This document shows positions 1-7,976 of a stretch of 64,000 nucleotides of DNA, one piece after another. This stretch comes from Pseudorhodoferax soli (lineage in GTDB: Bacteria; Pseudomonadota; Gammaproteobacteria; Burkholderiales; Burkholderiaceae_C): positions 158,481 through 222,480 of the forward strand of contig NZ_QPJK01000013.1 in assembly GCF_003337555.1 (NCBI RefSeq), in the 5' to 3' direction. A program made the translations under genes and the position numbers. The stretch's first letter is position 1. Every line of letters begins with the position of its first letter. The notes under the pieces were generated by a model. The model searched no databases. It had not been told where the DNA came from and saw only the letters and a list, made by a program, of their open reading frames with translations.

Positions 1-16
1 TCGACACGGAGGCCGC

Positions 17-961
17 ATGAACTTCGAATTTCCCCTCCGGCAGTTGCCCGCGGTGATGGTCGGCCCGCGCGTCGAGCGCCGCCGCGTGCTGGTGGGTGGC
101 AGCGCCTACTGGGGCACCATCGTCGAGGAGGGCGCCGACGCGGGCCAGCTGCGGCTGGACGATGGCCGCCTGCTGGATGCCGATGCGCAGGCCTACCTGC
201 CACCGGTCAGCCCGAGCAAGATCATCGCGGTGCACATCAGCTACAGCTCCCGTAGCGTCGAGACGCGCAACAAGCCCAAGCCGACCGAGACGCCGACCTA
301 CTTCACCAAGCCGCCCACGGCGCTCAATGGCCACAAGGGCCAGATCCTGAAGCCGGCCGACTGCAAGTACCTCAACTACGAGGGCGAGTACGCCGTGGTG
401 ATCGGCCGCACCTGCCGCAACGTGACGCCAGACGAGGCCTGGGACTGCATCGAAGGTTTCTGCCCCGCGCTGGACATGGGCCTGCAGGATTTCCGCGACA
501 CCGACCAGGGCAGCATGCTGCGCGTGAAGGGAGCCGACACGCTGCTGCCCATCGGCCCCGGCATCGTGCGCGGCGTGAACCTGTTCGAGCAGACGCTGCG
601 CACCTATGTCGATGGCCTGGTCGTGCAGGAAGCGCAGATCGGCGAGGAGACCATCTGGGGGCCGCACTACGTCATTGCCGACATTGCGCGCCACATCACG
701 CTGGTGCCGGGCGACGTGATCCTGATGGGCACGCCCTGCCATTCACGCAGCGTGGACCCGGGGCATTTCGTGGAGTGCGAGATCACGGGCATCGGCCGTG
801 TCGGCGGCACCGTGGTGGCCATCGAGGCGCCGCGGGCCGCGGCGCTCGGCGTGGGCCACATGCCGGCCGACACGCCCGAGGTGCGCCGCGTGGCGCTGGG
901 CTTCGACGAGCGCGTGCCCGAGCGCTTCAAGGACAACCTGCGCAAGACGCGTCGGCCCTGA
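17..961 (+). CDS. Fumarylacetoacetate hydrolase (FAH) family protein
   Basis: A 314-residue FAH-superfamily enzyme, expected in the cytoplasm. The family hydrolyses, decarboxylates or tautomerises short keto or dienoic acids from aromatic and amino-acid breakdown; the substrate here cannot be told. About 100 variable N-terminal residues precede the FAH core. In the core, EGEYAVVIG near residue 121 and LQDFRDTDQ near 156 carry metal-site acids, and the family turn MGTPCHSRSVDPG begins near 237. The ATG at 17 has a GGAGG at 8-12, so the gene appears complete although it sits at the window edge. Its upstream neighbours are outside the window, so any operon partners are unseen. The 3' end faces the convergent PEP-CTERM gene across a small hairpin. 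Confidence 0.88.
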   Translation: MNFEFPLRQLPAVMVGPRVERRRVLVGGSAYWGTIVEEGADAGQLRLDDGRLLDADAQAYLPPVSPSKIIAVHISYSSRSVETRNKPKPTETPTYFTKPPTALNGHKGQILKPADCKYLNYEGEYAVVIGRTCRNVTPDEAWDCIEGFCPALDMGLQDFRDTDQGSMLRVKGADTLLPIGPGIVRGVNLFEQTLRTYVDGLVVQEAQIGEETIWGPHYVIADIARHITLVPGDVILMGTPCHSRSVDPGHFVECEITGIGRVGGTVVAIEAPRAAALGVGHMPADTPEVRRVALGFDERVPERFKDNLRKTRRP

Positions 962-978
962 CGCCTGCCACGCAGGCG
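962..978. terminator. Hairpin between convergent genes
   Basis: A perfect 7-bp inverted repeat (CGCCTGC / GCAGGCG) with a 3-nt loop starts directly after the stop codon of the FAH gene. It lies 8 bp from the stop of the convergent PEP-CTERM gene. There is no T-tract on either side, so it would be at best a weak bidirectional terminator. Seen directly; the function is inferred from position. Confidence 0.4.
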
Positions 979-986
979 CCCTGGCC

Positions 987-1652
987 TCAGCGGGCCCGGC
1001 GGCGTGCCCAGCCCAGGGCGCCCAGGCTCAGCAGCAGCAGCGAGGCCATGCCCGGCTCGGGCACTTCGCTTGCGGGCGCCTGCAGCACGAAGGCCAGGTT
1101 GTCGGCATAGCCATCGTTGTCGCCACCGCCGTTGCGCTCCATCGACAGCCAGAACGCCAGCGAACTCGTGCCCACCGGCAGCAGGCCGTCGGTCTCGCGG
1201 TAGAACAGGCCGGTCTGGTTGTTGCGGTCGGCGGCCGTCACGGCGCCGATCGCCGCGCCGCCGATCTCGGCGCCGAACGCATCGAGGAACTGCACGTAGA
1301 ACAGCGCGTTGTCCGTCTGGTTGCTCCAGCCGCCGAGCCAGCCGCTCAGCGAGTAGCTGATGGACTGGGTGGTGGCCATGCCGAAGTCCAGCGCCTGGTA
1401 GCCGACAGCGTACGCGCCGGTGCCCGTGAACATCTTGGCGCCGCGGTCGTCCGGCCCTGGCTGCGTGGGCAGCACCCAGTTGCTGCCGTAGCTCACGGAC
1501 TGGATGTTGCCGTAGGCGTCGTAGCCGCTCCATCCGGCGGTGCCGGCCTCGGCGCCGCCGTTGACGACCAGGTTGCTGCCATAGACGGCAGCCGCCTGGC
1601 TGCTGCAGGCCACGGCCAGCAGGGCCGTGGCAAGAAGGTGTCGAAAGTTCAT
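987..1652 (-). CDS. PEP-CTERM sorting domain protein
   Basis: A 221-residue secreted protein. It has an N-terminal signal peptide (residues about 1-22, ending near SSQAAA) and a C-terminal PEP-CTERM tripartite signal: VPEP near residue 198, a Leu-rich membrane segment, then WARRRAR. In known systems an exosortase (not in this window) cleaves at such signals and hands the protein to the cell surface or matrix. The middle holds a beta-rich extracellular domain (NLVVNGGAEAGTAGWSGYD) like the carbohydrate-binding folds often seen in this class. It starts 20 bp after the stop codon of the phospholipase C gene on the same strand, so the two are probably co-transcribed. Seen: signal and sorting motifs. 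Inferred: surface attachment. Confidence 0.85.
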   Translation of the reverse strand: MNFRHLLATALLAVACSSQAAAVYGSNLVVNGGAEAGTAGWSGYDAYGNIQSVSYGSNWVLPTQPGPDDRGAKMFTGTGAYAVGYQALDFGMATTQSISYSLSGWLGGWSNQTDNALFYVQFLDAFGAEIGGAAIGAVTAADRNNQTGLFYRETDGLLPVGTSSLAFWLSMERNGGGDNDGYADNLAFVLQAPASEVPEPGMASLLLLSLGALGWARRRAR

Positions 1653-1672
1653 TGCAGAAAAGTCCTCGTGGT

Positions 1673-3844
1673 TCAGTTGATGCGGTACTGGTCCAGCTGG
1701 GCGGCGCCTTGCATCGCGGGGTCGCTGATGGAAGGCAGGCCGTTCTCCAGGTGGCCGGCGAAGCGGCGCAGCCAGGTCGGCGCGCCGTTCACGCGCAGGC
1801 TGTAGTCGTACCAGTGCGAACTCGTGCCCAGCGGCAGCCGCATGCTGCTGCGCGAGCGCGCCACCACGCGCACCTCTGGCAAGGTGTTCGTGTAGTACTT
1901 GTTGGCCGTCAGCTGGAAGGTGCAGGGCTGGCCGCCGTTGTTGACGAGCTCGAGCACGAGCTCGCCCGTCGCGCGCTCGGCCCGCACGATCACTTCCGGC
2001 ACGGCCGCGCCACTGGCGCGGCGCACGTCGCCCGTGATGTGGCGGTGAAAGCCGTTGGGCCCCAGCACCCAGAGGTCGTAGGCGGCGGCCGTGGCCCAGC
2101 GGCCCTGCAGCTGCTTGCCGGCTTCCACCGTGTAGCGGCGCGGCACCTGGTCCAGCGCCAGGCGGTCGTAGACGTGGAACACGGCGCCGGCTTCACCGGC
2201 GTTCTCGAACGTCAGCAGCACCGCGCCGGTCTCGACCTGGGCCTGCACCTGCAGCTCGTAGGGCAGGGCGCGCGCGGGGCGCACGCCTGCGGCCTGCACG
2301 GGTGCCGCGAGCGTGGTCGGCGTGGCGGGCACCTTGGTGTTGGGCAGCGCCAGCGACTGCGCGCGGCGCGCGGCCGTGGCGGGCAGCAGCTGCAGGAAGC
2401 CGCTGTCCTCGGGGTTCACGAAGTCGAAGCACGACAGCAGGTTGCCCGAGACGGCACGGCGCCAGGGGCTGACCAGCGGCTCCTGCACGCCGAAGCGCGC
2501 TTCGATGAAGCGCAGCACGGAGCTGTGGTCGGCCACCTGGGAGTTGACCCAGCCACCCTTGGTCCAGGGCGAGACCACGTACATGGGCACGCGCGGGCCC
2601 AGGCCGTAGGGGCGGTTGATGGTGCGGGGGTCCGCGCCGTTGAGCACGTTGTGGTATTCGCCCGTGGTGTCCACGGTGGAGGCGCCGGCCAGCTGGGCCT
2701 GCGCCGGATTGCTGCTGTAGGCCGTGTACGAGGGCACGGCCGGCGGCGGCATGTGGTCGAAGAAGCCGTCGTTCTCGTCGAAGTTGACGAGCAGCACGGT
2801 CTTGCTCCAGACCTCGGGATTGGACGTCAGGGCGTCCAGCACGCGGGCCGTGTAGTCGGCGCCCGAGGCCGGGCTCGACGGGCCAGGGTGCTCGGAGCCT
2901 TCGGCCGTGGCGACGATCCAGCTGACCTGCGGCAGCCGGTCGGCCAGCACGTCGGCCTTGAGCAGGTCCAGGTCGCGCGTGCTCACGCCGCGATCGCGCA
3001 GCGCCTGCGAGTAGCCCGGGCGCAGGTACCAGGCGTTGCGGAAGTTGCGGAAACCGGCCAGCGGGTTGTCGGTGAAGTTGTCCGCCATGTTCTGGTAGAC
3101 CTGCCAGCTGATGCCGGCGGCCTGCAGGCGCTCGGCGTAGGTGGTCCAGCGGTAGTCGGTGCTCTGGTCCGGGTTGAAGCTGTCGCGGCTGTTGTCGGTC
3201 GACGGGCCGCCCGCCTGGGCCAGCGGGTCGTTGTGGCCGGTCCACAGGAACAGGCGGTTGGTGTTGGTGCCGGTCTGCGTCGCGCAGTGGTAGTGGTCGC
3301 ACAGCGTGAAGGCGCGGGCCAGTGCGAACTGGAACGGCAGGTCGCCCTCGGCGTAGTGGCCCAGCGAATGGTTCTGCTTGGCCGCGCACCAGTCGTTCAT
3401 GCGGCCGTGGTCCCAGGCGAGCTGCGCGTCCAGCCAGGAATGCGGCGTACCGGCCACGCGCATGACGGGGAAGTCCTGTTCGGTGTTGAGGCGGAACGGT
3501 GCGATGGGCTTGCTGGTCGGCCAGTTGGGCCGGCCCGGCACGGGTGCGCCGCCGACGCTGGGCTGCACGAACACGGTCTTGCCGCTGTACAGGTTCTGGC
3601 GGTCCTTCACCGGGATCGGGAACGGGTCGCCGAAGCCGCGCACGCCTTCGAGCGTGCCGAAGTAGTGGTCGAAGCTGCGGTTCTCCTGCGTCAGCACGAC
3701 GATGTGCTCGACATCCTGCAGGGTGCGCGTGCGCTGGTTGGCGGGCAGGGCCAGCGCGCGCTGGATGGCCGGCGGAAAGCTGGCCAGCACGGCGCTGGCG
3801 CCGCCGGCCTGGGCCAGGGTGCGCAGGAAATCGCGGCGGCTCAT
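1673..3844 (-). CDS. plcN: Phosphocholine-specific phospholipase C (Tat-exported)
   Basis: A 723-residue member of the PlcH/PlcN-type phospholipase C family, which shares its fold with acid phosphatase AcpA and hydrolyses phosphatidylcholine or sphingomyelin to phosphocholine. I chose the start at 3844 because the protein then begins MSRRDFLRTLAQAGG, a clear twin-arginine signal; the open frame runs 46 codons further upstream. The catalytic motif ENRSFDHYFG is at residues 54-63, and the core continues with typical PHSWLD, NFDENDGFFDH and DHSSVLRFIEARFG blocks. The last 150 or so residues form the two small beta domains typical of the family. Expected location: periplasm or outside. The downstream PEP-CTERM gene is 20 bp away. 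The symbol is by similarity to the non-haemolytic type; haemolytic activity cannot be judged. Confidence 0.9.
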   Translation of the reverse strand: MSRRDFLRTLAQAGGASAVLASFPPAIQRALALPANQRTRTLQDVEHIVVLTQENRSFDHYFGTLEGVRGFGDPFPIPVKDRQNLYSGKTVFVQPSVGGAPVPGRPNWPTSKPIAPFRLNTEQDFPVMRVAGTPHSWLDAQLAWDHGRMNDWCAAKQNHSLGHYAEGDLPFQFALARAFTLCDHYHCATQTGTNTNRLFLWTGHNDPLAQAGGPSTDNSRDSFNPDQSTDYRWTTYAERLQAAGISWQVYQNMADNFTDNPLAGFRNFRNAWYLRPGYSQALRDRGVSTRDLDLLKADVLADRLPQVSWIVATAEGSEHPGPSSPASGADYTARVLDALTSNPEVWSKTVLLVNFDENDGFFDHMPPPAVPSYTAYSSNPAQAQLAGASTVDTTGEYHNVLNGADPRTINRPYGLGPRVPMYVVSPWTKGGWVNSQVADHSSVLRFIEARFGVQEPLVSPWRRAVSGNLLSCFDFVNPEDSGFLQLLPATAARRAQSLALPNTKVPATPTTLAAPVQAAGVRPARALPYELQVQAQVETGAVLLTFENAGEAGAVFHVYDRLALDQVPRRYTVEAGKQLQGRWATAAAYDLWVLGPNGFHRHITGDVRRASGAAVPEVIVRAERATGELVLELVNNGGQPCTFQLTANKYYTNTLPEVRVVARSRSSMRLPLGTSSHWYDYSLRVNGAPTWLRRFAGHLENGLPSISDPAMQGAAQLDQYRIN

Positions 3845-4287
3845 GGCTGCGCCTTCGTGCGCGGGAACGCAAAGTTGTTGGAGTGCATTTGTGGAGGTTC
3901 CAGTCGATGGGGGTGCCGACAGGCGCATTCGCCGGTCAGGGCGAGAGCAATGTAGGCATCGACCGTGAACACCCGATGACATGCGCCGCGCACAGGCGCG
4001 CAGGCGCCCCTGGCGGCCTGGGCGCTACGGCCGCCGCGGTGCGGGCCTGGCGCGACAGGCAGCGCCGCCTGCCGGCGCCGCTGGCGATGTCGGCGCCTTG
4101 TCCTACGCAGCGGCTGCGGTCCGCGGCGCGCGCTGGTCCGTATCAGGCACTGATCGGGTGTGCTGACTGCGACGCCGAGCGGCGGGGACCAGGCAGGCAT
4201 CCGGTTGCGCCTGCGCAGCCGCGCCGGTGCCCACCCACGGTGGCGCCCTGCCGATGGCGGCGCGCGAACACCCTACACGGGCAAGCC
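3845..4287. other. Intergenic region upstream of the phospholipase gene
   Basis: About 440 bp without a convincing gene. It must contain the minus-strand promoter of the phospholipase/PEP-CTERM unit. The ZIP remnant begins at its right end. I see no clear -35/-10, sigma-54 site, tRNA or repeat in it; short open frames here lack recognisable sequence. Confidence 0.4.
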
Positions 4288-4674
4288 ATGCGGGGTCACT
4301 TTCTGACGGGGGAGCAGGTCGGCCGCACCATGGGCTTGCCGCACAGACCCCATGCGCCGCAGACTGCCGCGCTGCCGCCCGCCGGCGGGCTGCACTGGCG
4401 TTGGCGCCATCTCAGCGGGCTGGCCACCGTGCTCGGCGCGCTGGCGGCCCGGGCGCAGCAGTTGCCGCAGAGCCGCTGGCTGCAGGGCGCCGGCGTCTCG
4501 GGCGCCCTCATGGGCGGCAGCATGGCGGCCCGGGCGACGGCGCTGGGCACCGTGCCGGTGCCGTTGCTGTCGCAGAAGTTCTCGCAGCGCAGCCACCACG
4601 CCATGCCGGGCTTCGGCGCTGGCGCCATGCTGGCCGCCAGTTCCTTCGCGCGGTTCATCCCGGTGCTGGCCTAG
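4288..4674 (+). pseudogene. Truncated ZIP-family metal transporter remnant (GufA/ZupT type)
   Basis: A 128-residue frame resembling only the N-terminal part of GufA-type ZIP zinc/iron transporters. An N-terminal hydrophobic stretch (LSGLATVLGALAARAQQLP) is followed by GALMGGSMAARATALGTVPV and then FSQRSHHAMPGFGAGAMLA-ASSF, matching the family pattern of A-T-A-L-G-x-x-P-V, F-S-Q-R and G-F-G-A-G-V-M-L-A-A-S. After FARFIPVLA the frame stops at 4674, whereas real ZIP proteins go on through six more membrane segments with the metal-binding histidines. No continuation is visible in any frame before the sigma-factor gene 36 bp later. I infer a decayed gene. The start is uncertain (ATG 4288 or 4330). 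Confidence 0.55.
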
Positions 4675-4710
4675 CGCCCCGCTGGCCCACCTGCGCTGCG
4701 GTATTCGCCC

Positions 4711-5358
4711 ATGGCCGACGCGCATCCCGATGGTTCACCACGCCAGCCGCCAGCGGCGCGGGCCCACCTGCATGTCGTGCCGCAGGAGGGGCCGGCCGCG
4801 CCGCAGCAGATCCTGGCATGGATGCAGGCGGTGGCCGAGCTGGCCGACCGCCAGGCATTCGCCCAGCTGTTCGCGTTCTACGCGCCGCGTGTGAAGGCCT
4901 ACCTCGTCCGCTCCGGGACCGAGCCCTGCCTGGCCGAGGAGATCGCCCAGGATGCGCTGCTGCTGCTGTGGCGCAAGGCGGCGCTGTTCGATGCCAAGCG
5001 GGCCAGCGTGGGCACGTGGCTGTTCACCATCGCACGCAACCTGCGCGTGGACCGCCTGCGCGGCCAGGGCGCCGCGCTCGTGCATGCCGATGCCACCGAG
5101 CTGGACGATGTGGCGGACGACACCCCGCCGGTGGACGAGCGCCTGCACACGGCGCAACTCTGCGCCCGCATGCGCGTGGTGCTGCGCACGATGCCGGCGG
5201 AGCAGGCGCGCGTGCTGCGCCTGTGCTACTTCGAGGACCAGCCCCACACCCGCATCGCCAGCACGCTCGGCCTGCCGCTGGGCACCGTGAAGTCGCGCAT
5301 GCGCGCGGCGCTTGCGCATCTGCGCCGCGCCCTGCAGGATGGCGGGCCCGCGCCATGA
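4711..5358 (+). CDS. ECF RNA polymerase sigma factor (RpoE/ChrR-partner type)
   Basis: A 215-residue extracytoplasmic-function sigma factor. A roughly 35-residue unstructured leader precedes region 2 (FAQLFAFYAPRVKAYL, AEEIAQDALLLLWRKA, VGTWLFTIARNLRVDRLR). Region 4 lies near the end (LRLCYFEDQPHTRIASTLGL, GTVKSRMRAALAHLR). The next gene overlaps its stop (ATGA) and encodes a ChrR-like cupin anti-sigma factor, which places the pair with the RpoE-ChrR group (ECF11) that answers singlet oxygen and organic peroxides in other proteobacteria. Seen: sigma domains and overlap. Known: the function of the group. Inferred: that this pair senses photo-oxidative or peroxide stress. The ZIP remnant lies 36 bp upstream. 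Confidence 0.92.
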   Translation: MADAHPDGSPRQPPAARAHLHVVPQEGPAAPQQILAWMQAVAELADRQAFAQLFAFYAPRVKAYLVRSGTEPCLAEEIAQDALLLLWRKAALFDAKRASVGTWLFTIARNLRVDRLRGQGAALVHADATELDDVADDTPPVDERLHTAQLCARMRVVLRTMPAEQARVLRLCYFEDQPHTRIASTLGLPLGTVKSRMRAALAHLRRALQDGGPAP

Positions 5359-6023
5359 CACGCATCACCCACCACCCTTCCGACGCGCTGCTGCTTTCGC
5401 ATGCAGCAGGGCGGCTGCCGGCAGGGCTGGCGCTGGTCGTGGCCGTCCACATGGAAGCTTGCACACGGTGCGCGGCCTATGTCGGGGCGCTGGAGGCCGC
5501 GGGGGGCGCATTGCTCGAAGAGACGCCGCCGGCCGCCATGCACGCCCAGGCGCTGGACCAGGCCCTGGCTGCCCTGGACGCACCGCCTGCCGATGCGGCG
5601 CGGCAAGCGCCGCTGCAAGGCCCGCCGCCGCTGCCGCAGGGCGCCGCCTGGCCACTGGCGTTGGCGCTGGCCGGCAGCCAGATCGCGCCCTGGCGATGGA
5701 TCGGTCGTGGCATGCGCTACAGCCGTGTGCGGCTGGCTGGCGACGACGCTGTCGCCGTGTTCCTGCTGCGGCTGGCGCCTGGCAAGTACCTGCCGCAGCA
5801 TGCGCACAGCGGGCGCGAGTTCACCCAGGTGCTGTGCGGGGGGTTCCACGACGGCCGGGCGCAGTTCCACGCGGGGGATTTCGACGCCCCCGGACGCGGC
5901 GTGCACCACCTGCCCGTGGTCCAGTCCGCAGGCGAGTGCGTCTGCCTGACGGCCGTGCAGGGACGGCTGCAGTTCGACTCTGTCTATGGCCGGCTGCTGG
6001 GGCAGCTGGCCGGTTTGGCTTGA
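5355..6023 (+). CDS. ChrR-like zinc/cupin anti-sigma factor
   Basis: A 222-residue anti-sigma factor starting at the ATG that overlaps the sigma-factor stop codon (ATGA, 5355-5358), so the two are translationally coupled. The N-terminal anti-sigma domain has a zinc site: H6, then H32-x3-C36-x2-C39 (HMEACTRC), nearly the same positions as in Rhodobacter ChrR. The C-terminal half is a ChrR-type cupin with HAHSGREFTQVL (HxHxxxE metal motif), a GDFDAPGRG turn and a further histidine pair (GVHHLPVV). It should hold the sigma factor inactive until the cupin senses an oxidant. Cytoplasmic, with no membrane segment, unlike most ECF anti-sigma factors. Confidence 0.9.
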   Translation: MTRITHHPSDALLLSHAAGRLPAGLALVVAVHMEACTRCAAYVGALEAAGGALLEETPPAAMHAQALDQALAALDAPPADAARQAPLQGPPPLPQGAAWPLALALAGSQIAPWRWIGRGMRYSRVRLAGDDAVAVFLLRLAPGKYLPQHAHSGREFTQVLCGGFHDGRAQFHAGDFDAPGRGVHHLPVVQSAGECVCLTAVQGRLQFDSVYGRLLGQLAGLA

Positions 6024-6068
6024 TATAGGCAAGGCACCACCGGCTCGTGGCACCACACGCGGGGCCGC

Positions 6069-6755
6069 TCAGGCCTCGCGCATCCGCGCATTCAGCCATT
6101 CGACCAGCACGTTGTGGTACTCCCGCTGCCAGGCGGGCTGGGTCAACGCGTGGTCGGCGTCGGCCAGCGTGTAGCGGGTCAGCGAGCGCACGCGACGGAA
6201 TGCGCCGGCATAGCTGGCGATCAGCTGCGGTGGAATGGTCTCGTCCTGGCCGGAGTCGACGAGCAGCACGTCGCCGGTGAACTGGCTGCAACACCAGAGC
6301 GCGCGGTTGTGCTCGGGCCCCAGCGGGCCGGAGCGGTAGGCCCGCAGCTCCTGCGCGTCCAGCTGCTCCTTGGGCGTGTTCCAGTCGCTGTCGGGGTAGA
6401 GGGCCGGCGAGCGCAGCACCAGCAGCCGCGCCGGCTTGGCCGCGGCCAGGAAGGTGGCCATGTAGGCGCCGAAGCTGAACCCCAACAAGGCGAGCCGGCT
6501 GCGCGCGACACCGCGCACGGCGGCGAGGTTCATGTAGTCCTCCAGCACCCGTTGCAGGGCCTGGTCGCGGGTGATGCGGGCGCGCTGGTCGGCGGGCCAG
6601 CCGGCATCCGGAATGTCGGCGCGCCGGCACAGCCAACCCGACGGTGCGAGCTGCGACTGCAAGGCGTCGAACTGCCGCCGGCCATCGTCGTCCCAGCCGG
6701 GCAGCACCAGCAGTGCCGGCGATTTCGTTGGGCTTCGTTCTGCAGGCCTGGGCAC
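6069..6755 (-). CDS. Alpha/beta hydrolase family protein
   Basis: A 228-residue cytoplasmic hydrolase of unknown substrate. The first strand and oxyanion region is LLVLPGWDDDG, the nucleophile elbow is GFSFGAYMA (serine in GxSxG), the acid is probably in VDSGQDETIPP, and the histidine is in DADHAL near residue 205. No signal peptide. The only in-frame start for this length is a GTG at 6755; a later start would cut the first strand. It lies alone between the ChrR gene (convergent) and a 385-bp intergenic stretch. It resembles small esterase/dienelactone-hydrolase-like proteins, but I cannot name it more exactly. Confidence 0.8.
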   Translation of the reverse strand: MPRPAERSPTKSPALLVLPGWDDDGRRQFDALQSQLAPSGWLCRRADIPDAGWPADQRARITRDQALQRVLEDYMNLAAVRGVARSRLALLGFSFGAYMATFLAAAKPARLLVLRSPALYPDSDWNTPKEQLDAQELRAYRSGPLGPEHNRALWCCSQFTGDVLLVDSGQDETIPPQLIASYAGAFRRVRSLTRYTLADADHALTQPAWQREYHNVLVEWLNARMREA

Positions 6756-7140
6756 GGGTCAGCCAGGTTGGGCAACGGGCGGCGCGATGTTGCGCAATGG
6801 CTGGGCGGCGCGTGGTCTCTGCATGAAGGCCCCTCGTGGTGGTCGGCCGCCGCACACCGGCGGCCGTGTCTGGTTGTACGGAGCGCGTGCACGGGCGGCG
6901 TGTGGGAGAGGGGCTGTGCCGCGCGTCGTCAAGATGCGAACAGCCTCCGTCGGCGGCAGGCTGCGGGATGTCACGATGGCGCGATGGCGCCGCCGCCGAC
7001 GCACGGCGCATGCGGTTTCCGACATCCGGCCCGCCCCCTTGCTGCGTACAACGGGTGACAGTGGGTTGTCATGCATCCATCGGCGTGCCAGCCCCCTGCC
7101 TGCCCTGAACGGGCAGCTCACCAACTTGAGGAAACACGAC
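6756..7140. other. Intergenic region, no gene recognised
   Basis: About 385 bp between divergent genes. It holds the promoter for the minus-strand hydrolase and the plus-strand unit starting at 7141 (preceded by TTGAGGAAACACGAC). I see no conserved operator, RNA gene or repeat. Confidence 0.35.
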
Positions 7141-7380
7141 ATGGCGCAATCCAATGGCCTGGGCATCCGCAGCAAGCAGCCCGACGGACCGGAAGTCGAC
7201 GAGGCGGAGCGCAAGGTCGGCGCAGTGCTCCGCGACCTGGAGGACAAGACCGACGTGGACGTCAAGGACATCGACCTGGAGGAGGTCGTGGACAGGGACG
7301 CGCAGGACCGGCCCGTCGTCAAGAAGGCGGTGGACATCCAGGCCCAGGAGCGGCCGAAGAAGAAGGGCTGGGCCAGCTGA
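7141..7380 (+). CDS. Small charged hypothetical protein
   Basis: A 79-residue soluble protein of unknown function, very rich in Asp, Glu and Lys (DLEDKTDVDVKDIDLEEVVD; tail RPKKKGWAS), with no signal or membrane segment. The ATG at 7141 follows GAGGAAACACGAC, a usable ribosome site. The reading frame shows normal GC-rich codon bias. It sits 23 bp upstream of the DUF1003 gene and is probably co-transcribed with it. I do not recognise a family. It may be predicted as largely helical or disordered. Confidence 0.6.
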   Translation: MAQSNGLGIRSKQPDGPEVDEAERKVGAVLRDLEDKTDVDVKDIDLEEVVDRDAQDRPVVKKAVDIQAQERPKKKGWAS

Positions 7381-7403
7381 GGGCAGCGGCGCTGCCGACC
7401 GCG

Positions 7404-7934
7404 ATGTCCAAGTCCAGCTACCGCGATCCGGGCACGGCCGAGGAGCTCACCGAGCACAACGTGCGCGCCATGCGGCATCTGGACGATGCAGCGGCACGCC
7501 ATGAAACCCCCGCGGACCGGGCTGCCGCGCGCATCGCCAACTGGTGCGGGAGGATCCAGTTCGTCTGGCTCCACGTGGCCTGGTTCGGCGGCTGGATCGC
7601 GTTCAACAGCCTGCCCATGCTGCCGCATTTCGATCCCTATCCGTTCACCTTCCTGGTGCTGGTGGTGTCGCTCGAGGCGATCTTCCTCTCCACCTTCGTG
7701 CTGATGAGCCAGAACCACGAGGCGCGCATCACCGAGCGCCGCAACAAGCTCGACCTGCAGATCAACCTGCTGACCGAGCAGGAGAACACCAAGGCGCTGC
7801 AGCTGCTCGCGCGCATCGCCGACAAGCTCGGCGTCGAGGACGCTTCCGGCGGCCTCGCCGCGCTGGAGCAGGCCACCCGGCCCGAGAGCCTGGCCCGCCA
7901 GATCGACCAGGCCTACCCCGAAGAGCGCAGGTGA
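7404..7934 (+). CDS. DUF1003 family inner-membrane protein
   Basis: A 176-residue protein with the DUF1003 layout. A soluble N-terminus (residues 1-45) leads to two membrane segments, about residues 50-70 (FVWLHVAWFGGWIAFNSLP) and 78-98 (PFTFLVLVVSLEAIFLSTFV). The family signature SQNHEARITERRNKLDLQIN follows at about 101-120, then a helical C-terminal tail. The family is widespread and its molecular role is not established. The start ATG at 7404 gives the expected length; an upstream run of the same frame is non-coding shadow. Downstream, 42 bp away and convergent, is the catalase. Confidence 0.88.
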   Translation: MSKSSYRDPGTAEELTEHNVRAMRHLDDAAARHETPADRAAARIANWCGRIQFVWLHVAWFGGWIAFNSLPMLPHFDPYPFTFLVLVVSLEAIFLSTFVLMSQNHEARITERRNKLDLQINLLTEQENTKALQLLARIADKLGVEDASGGLAALEQATRPESLARQIDQAYPEERR

Positions 7935-7976
7935 AGCGCCAGCCGCACCCGGCGGTGCGGCGGCGCGGTGGCGGTG

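Noticed and set aside
1652..3955. A 767-codon plus-strand frame across the phospholipase C gene
   Set aside because: Shadow of the real minus-strand gene. The minus-strand product has a Tat signal and full phospholipase motifs, while the plus-strand product has none.
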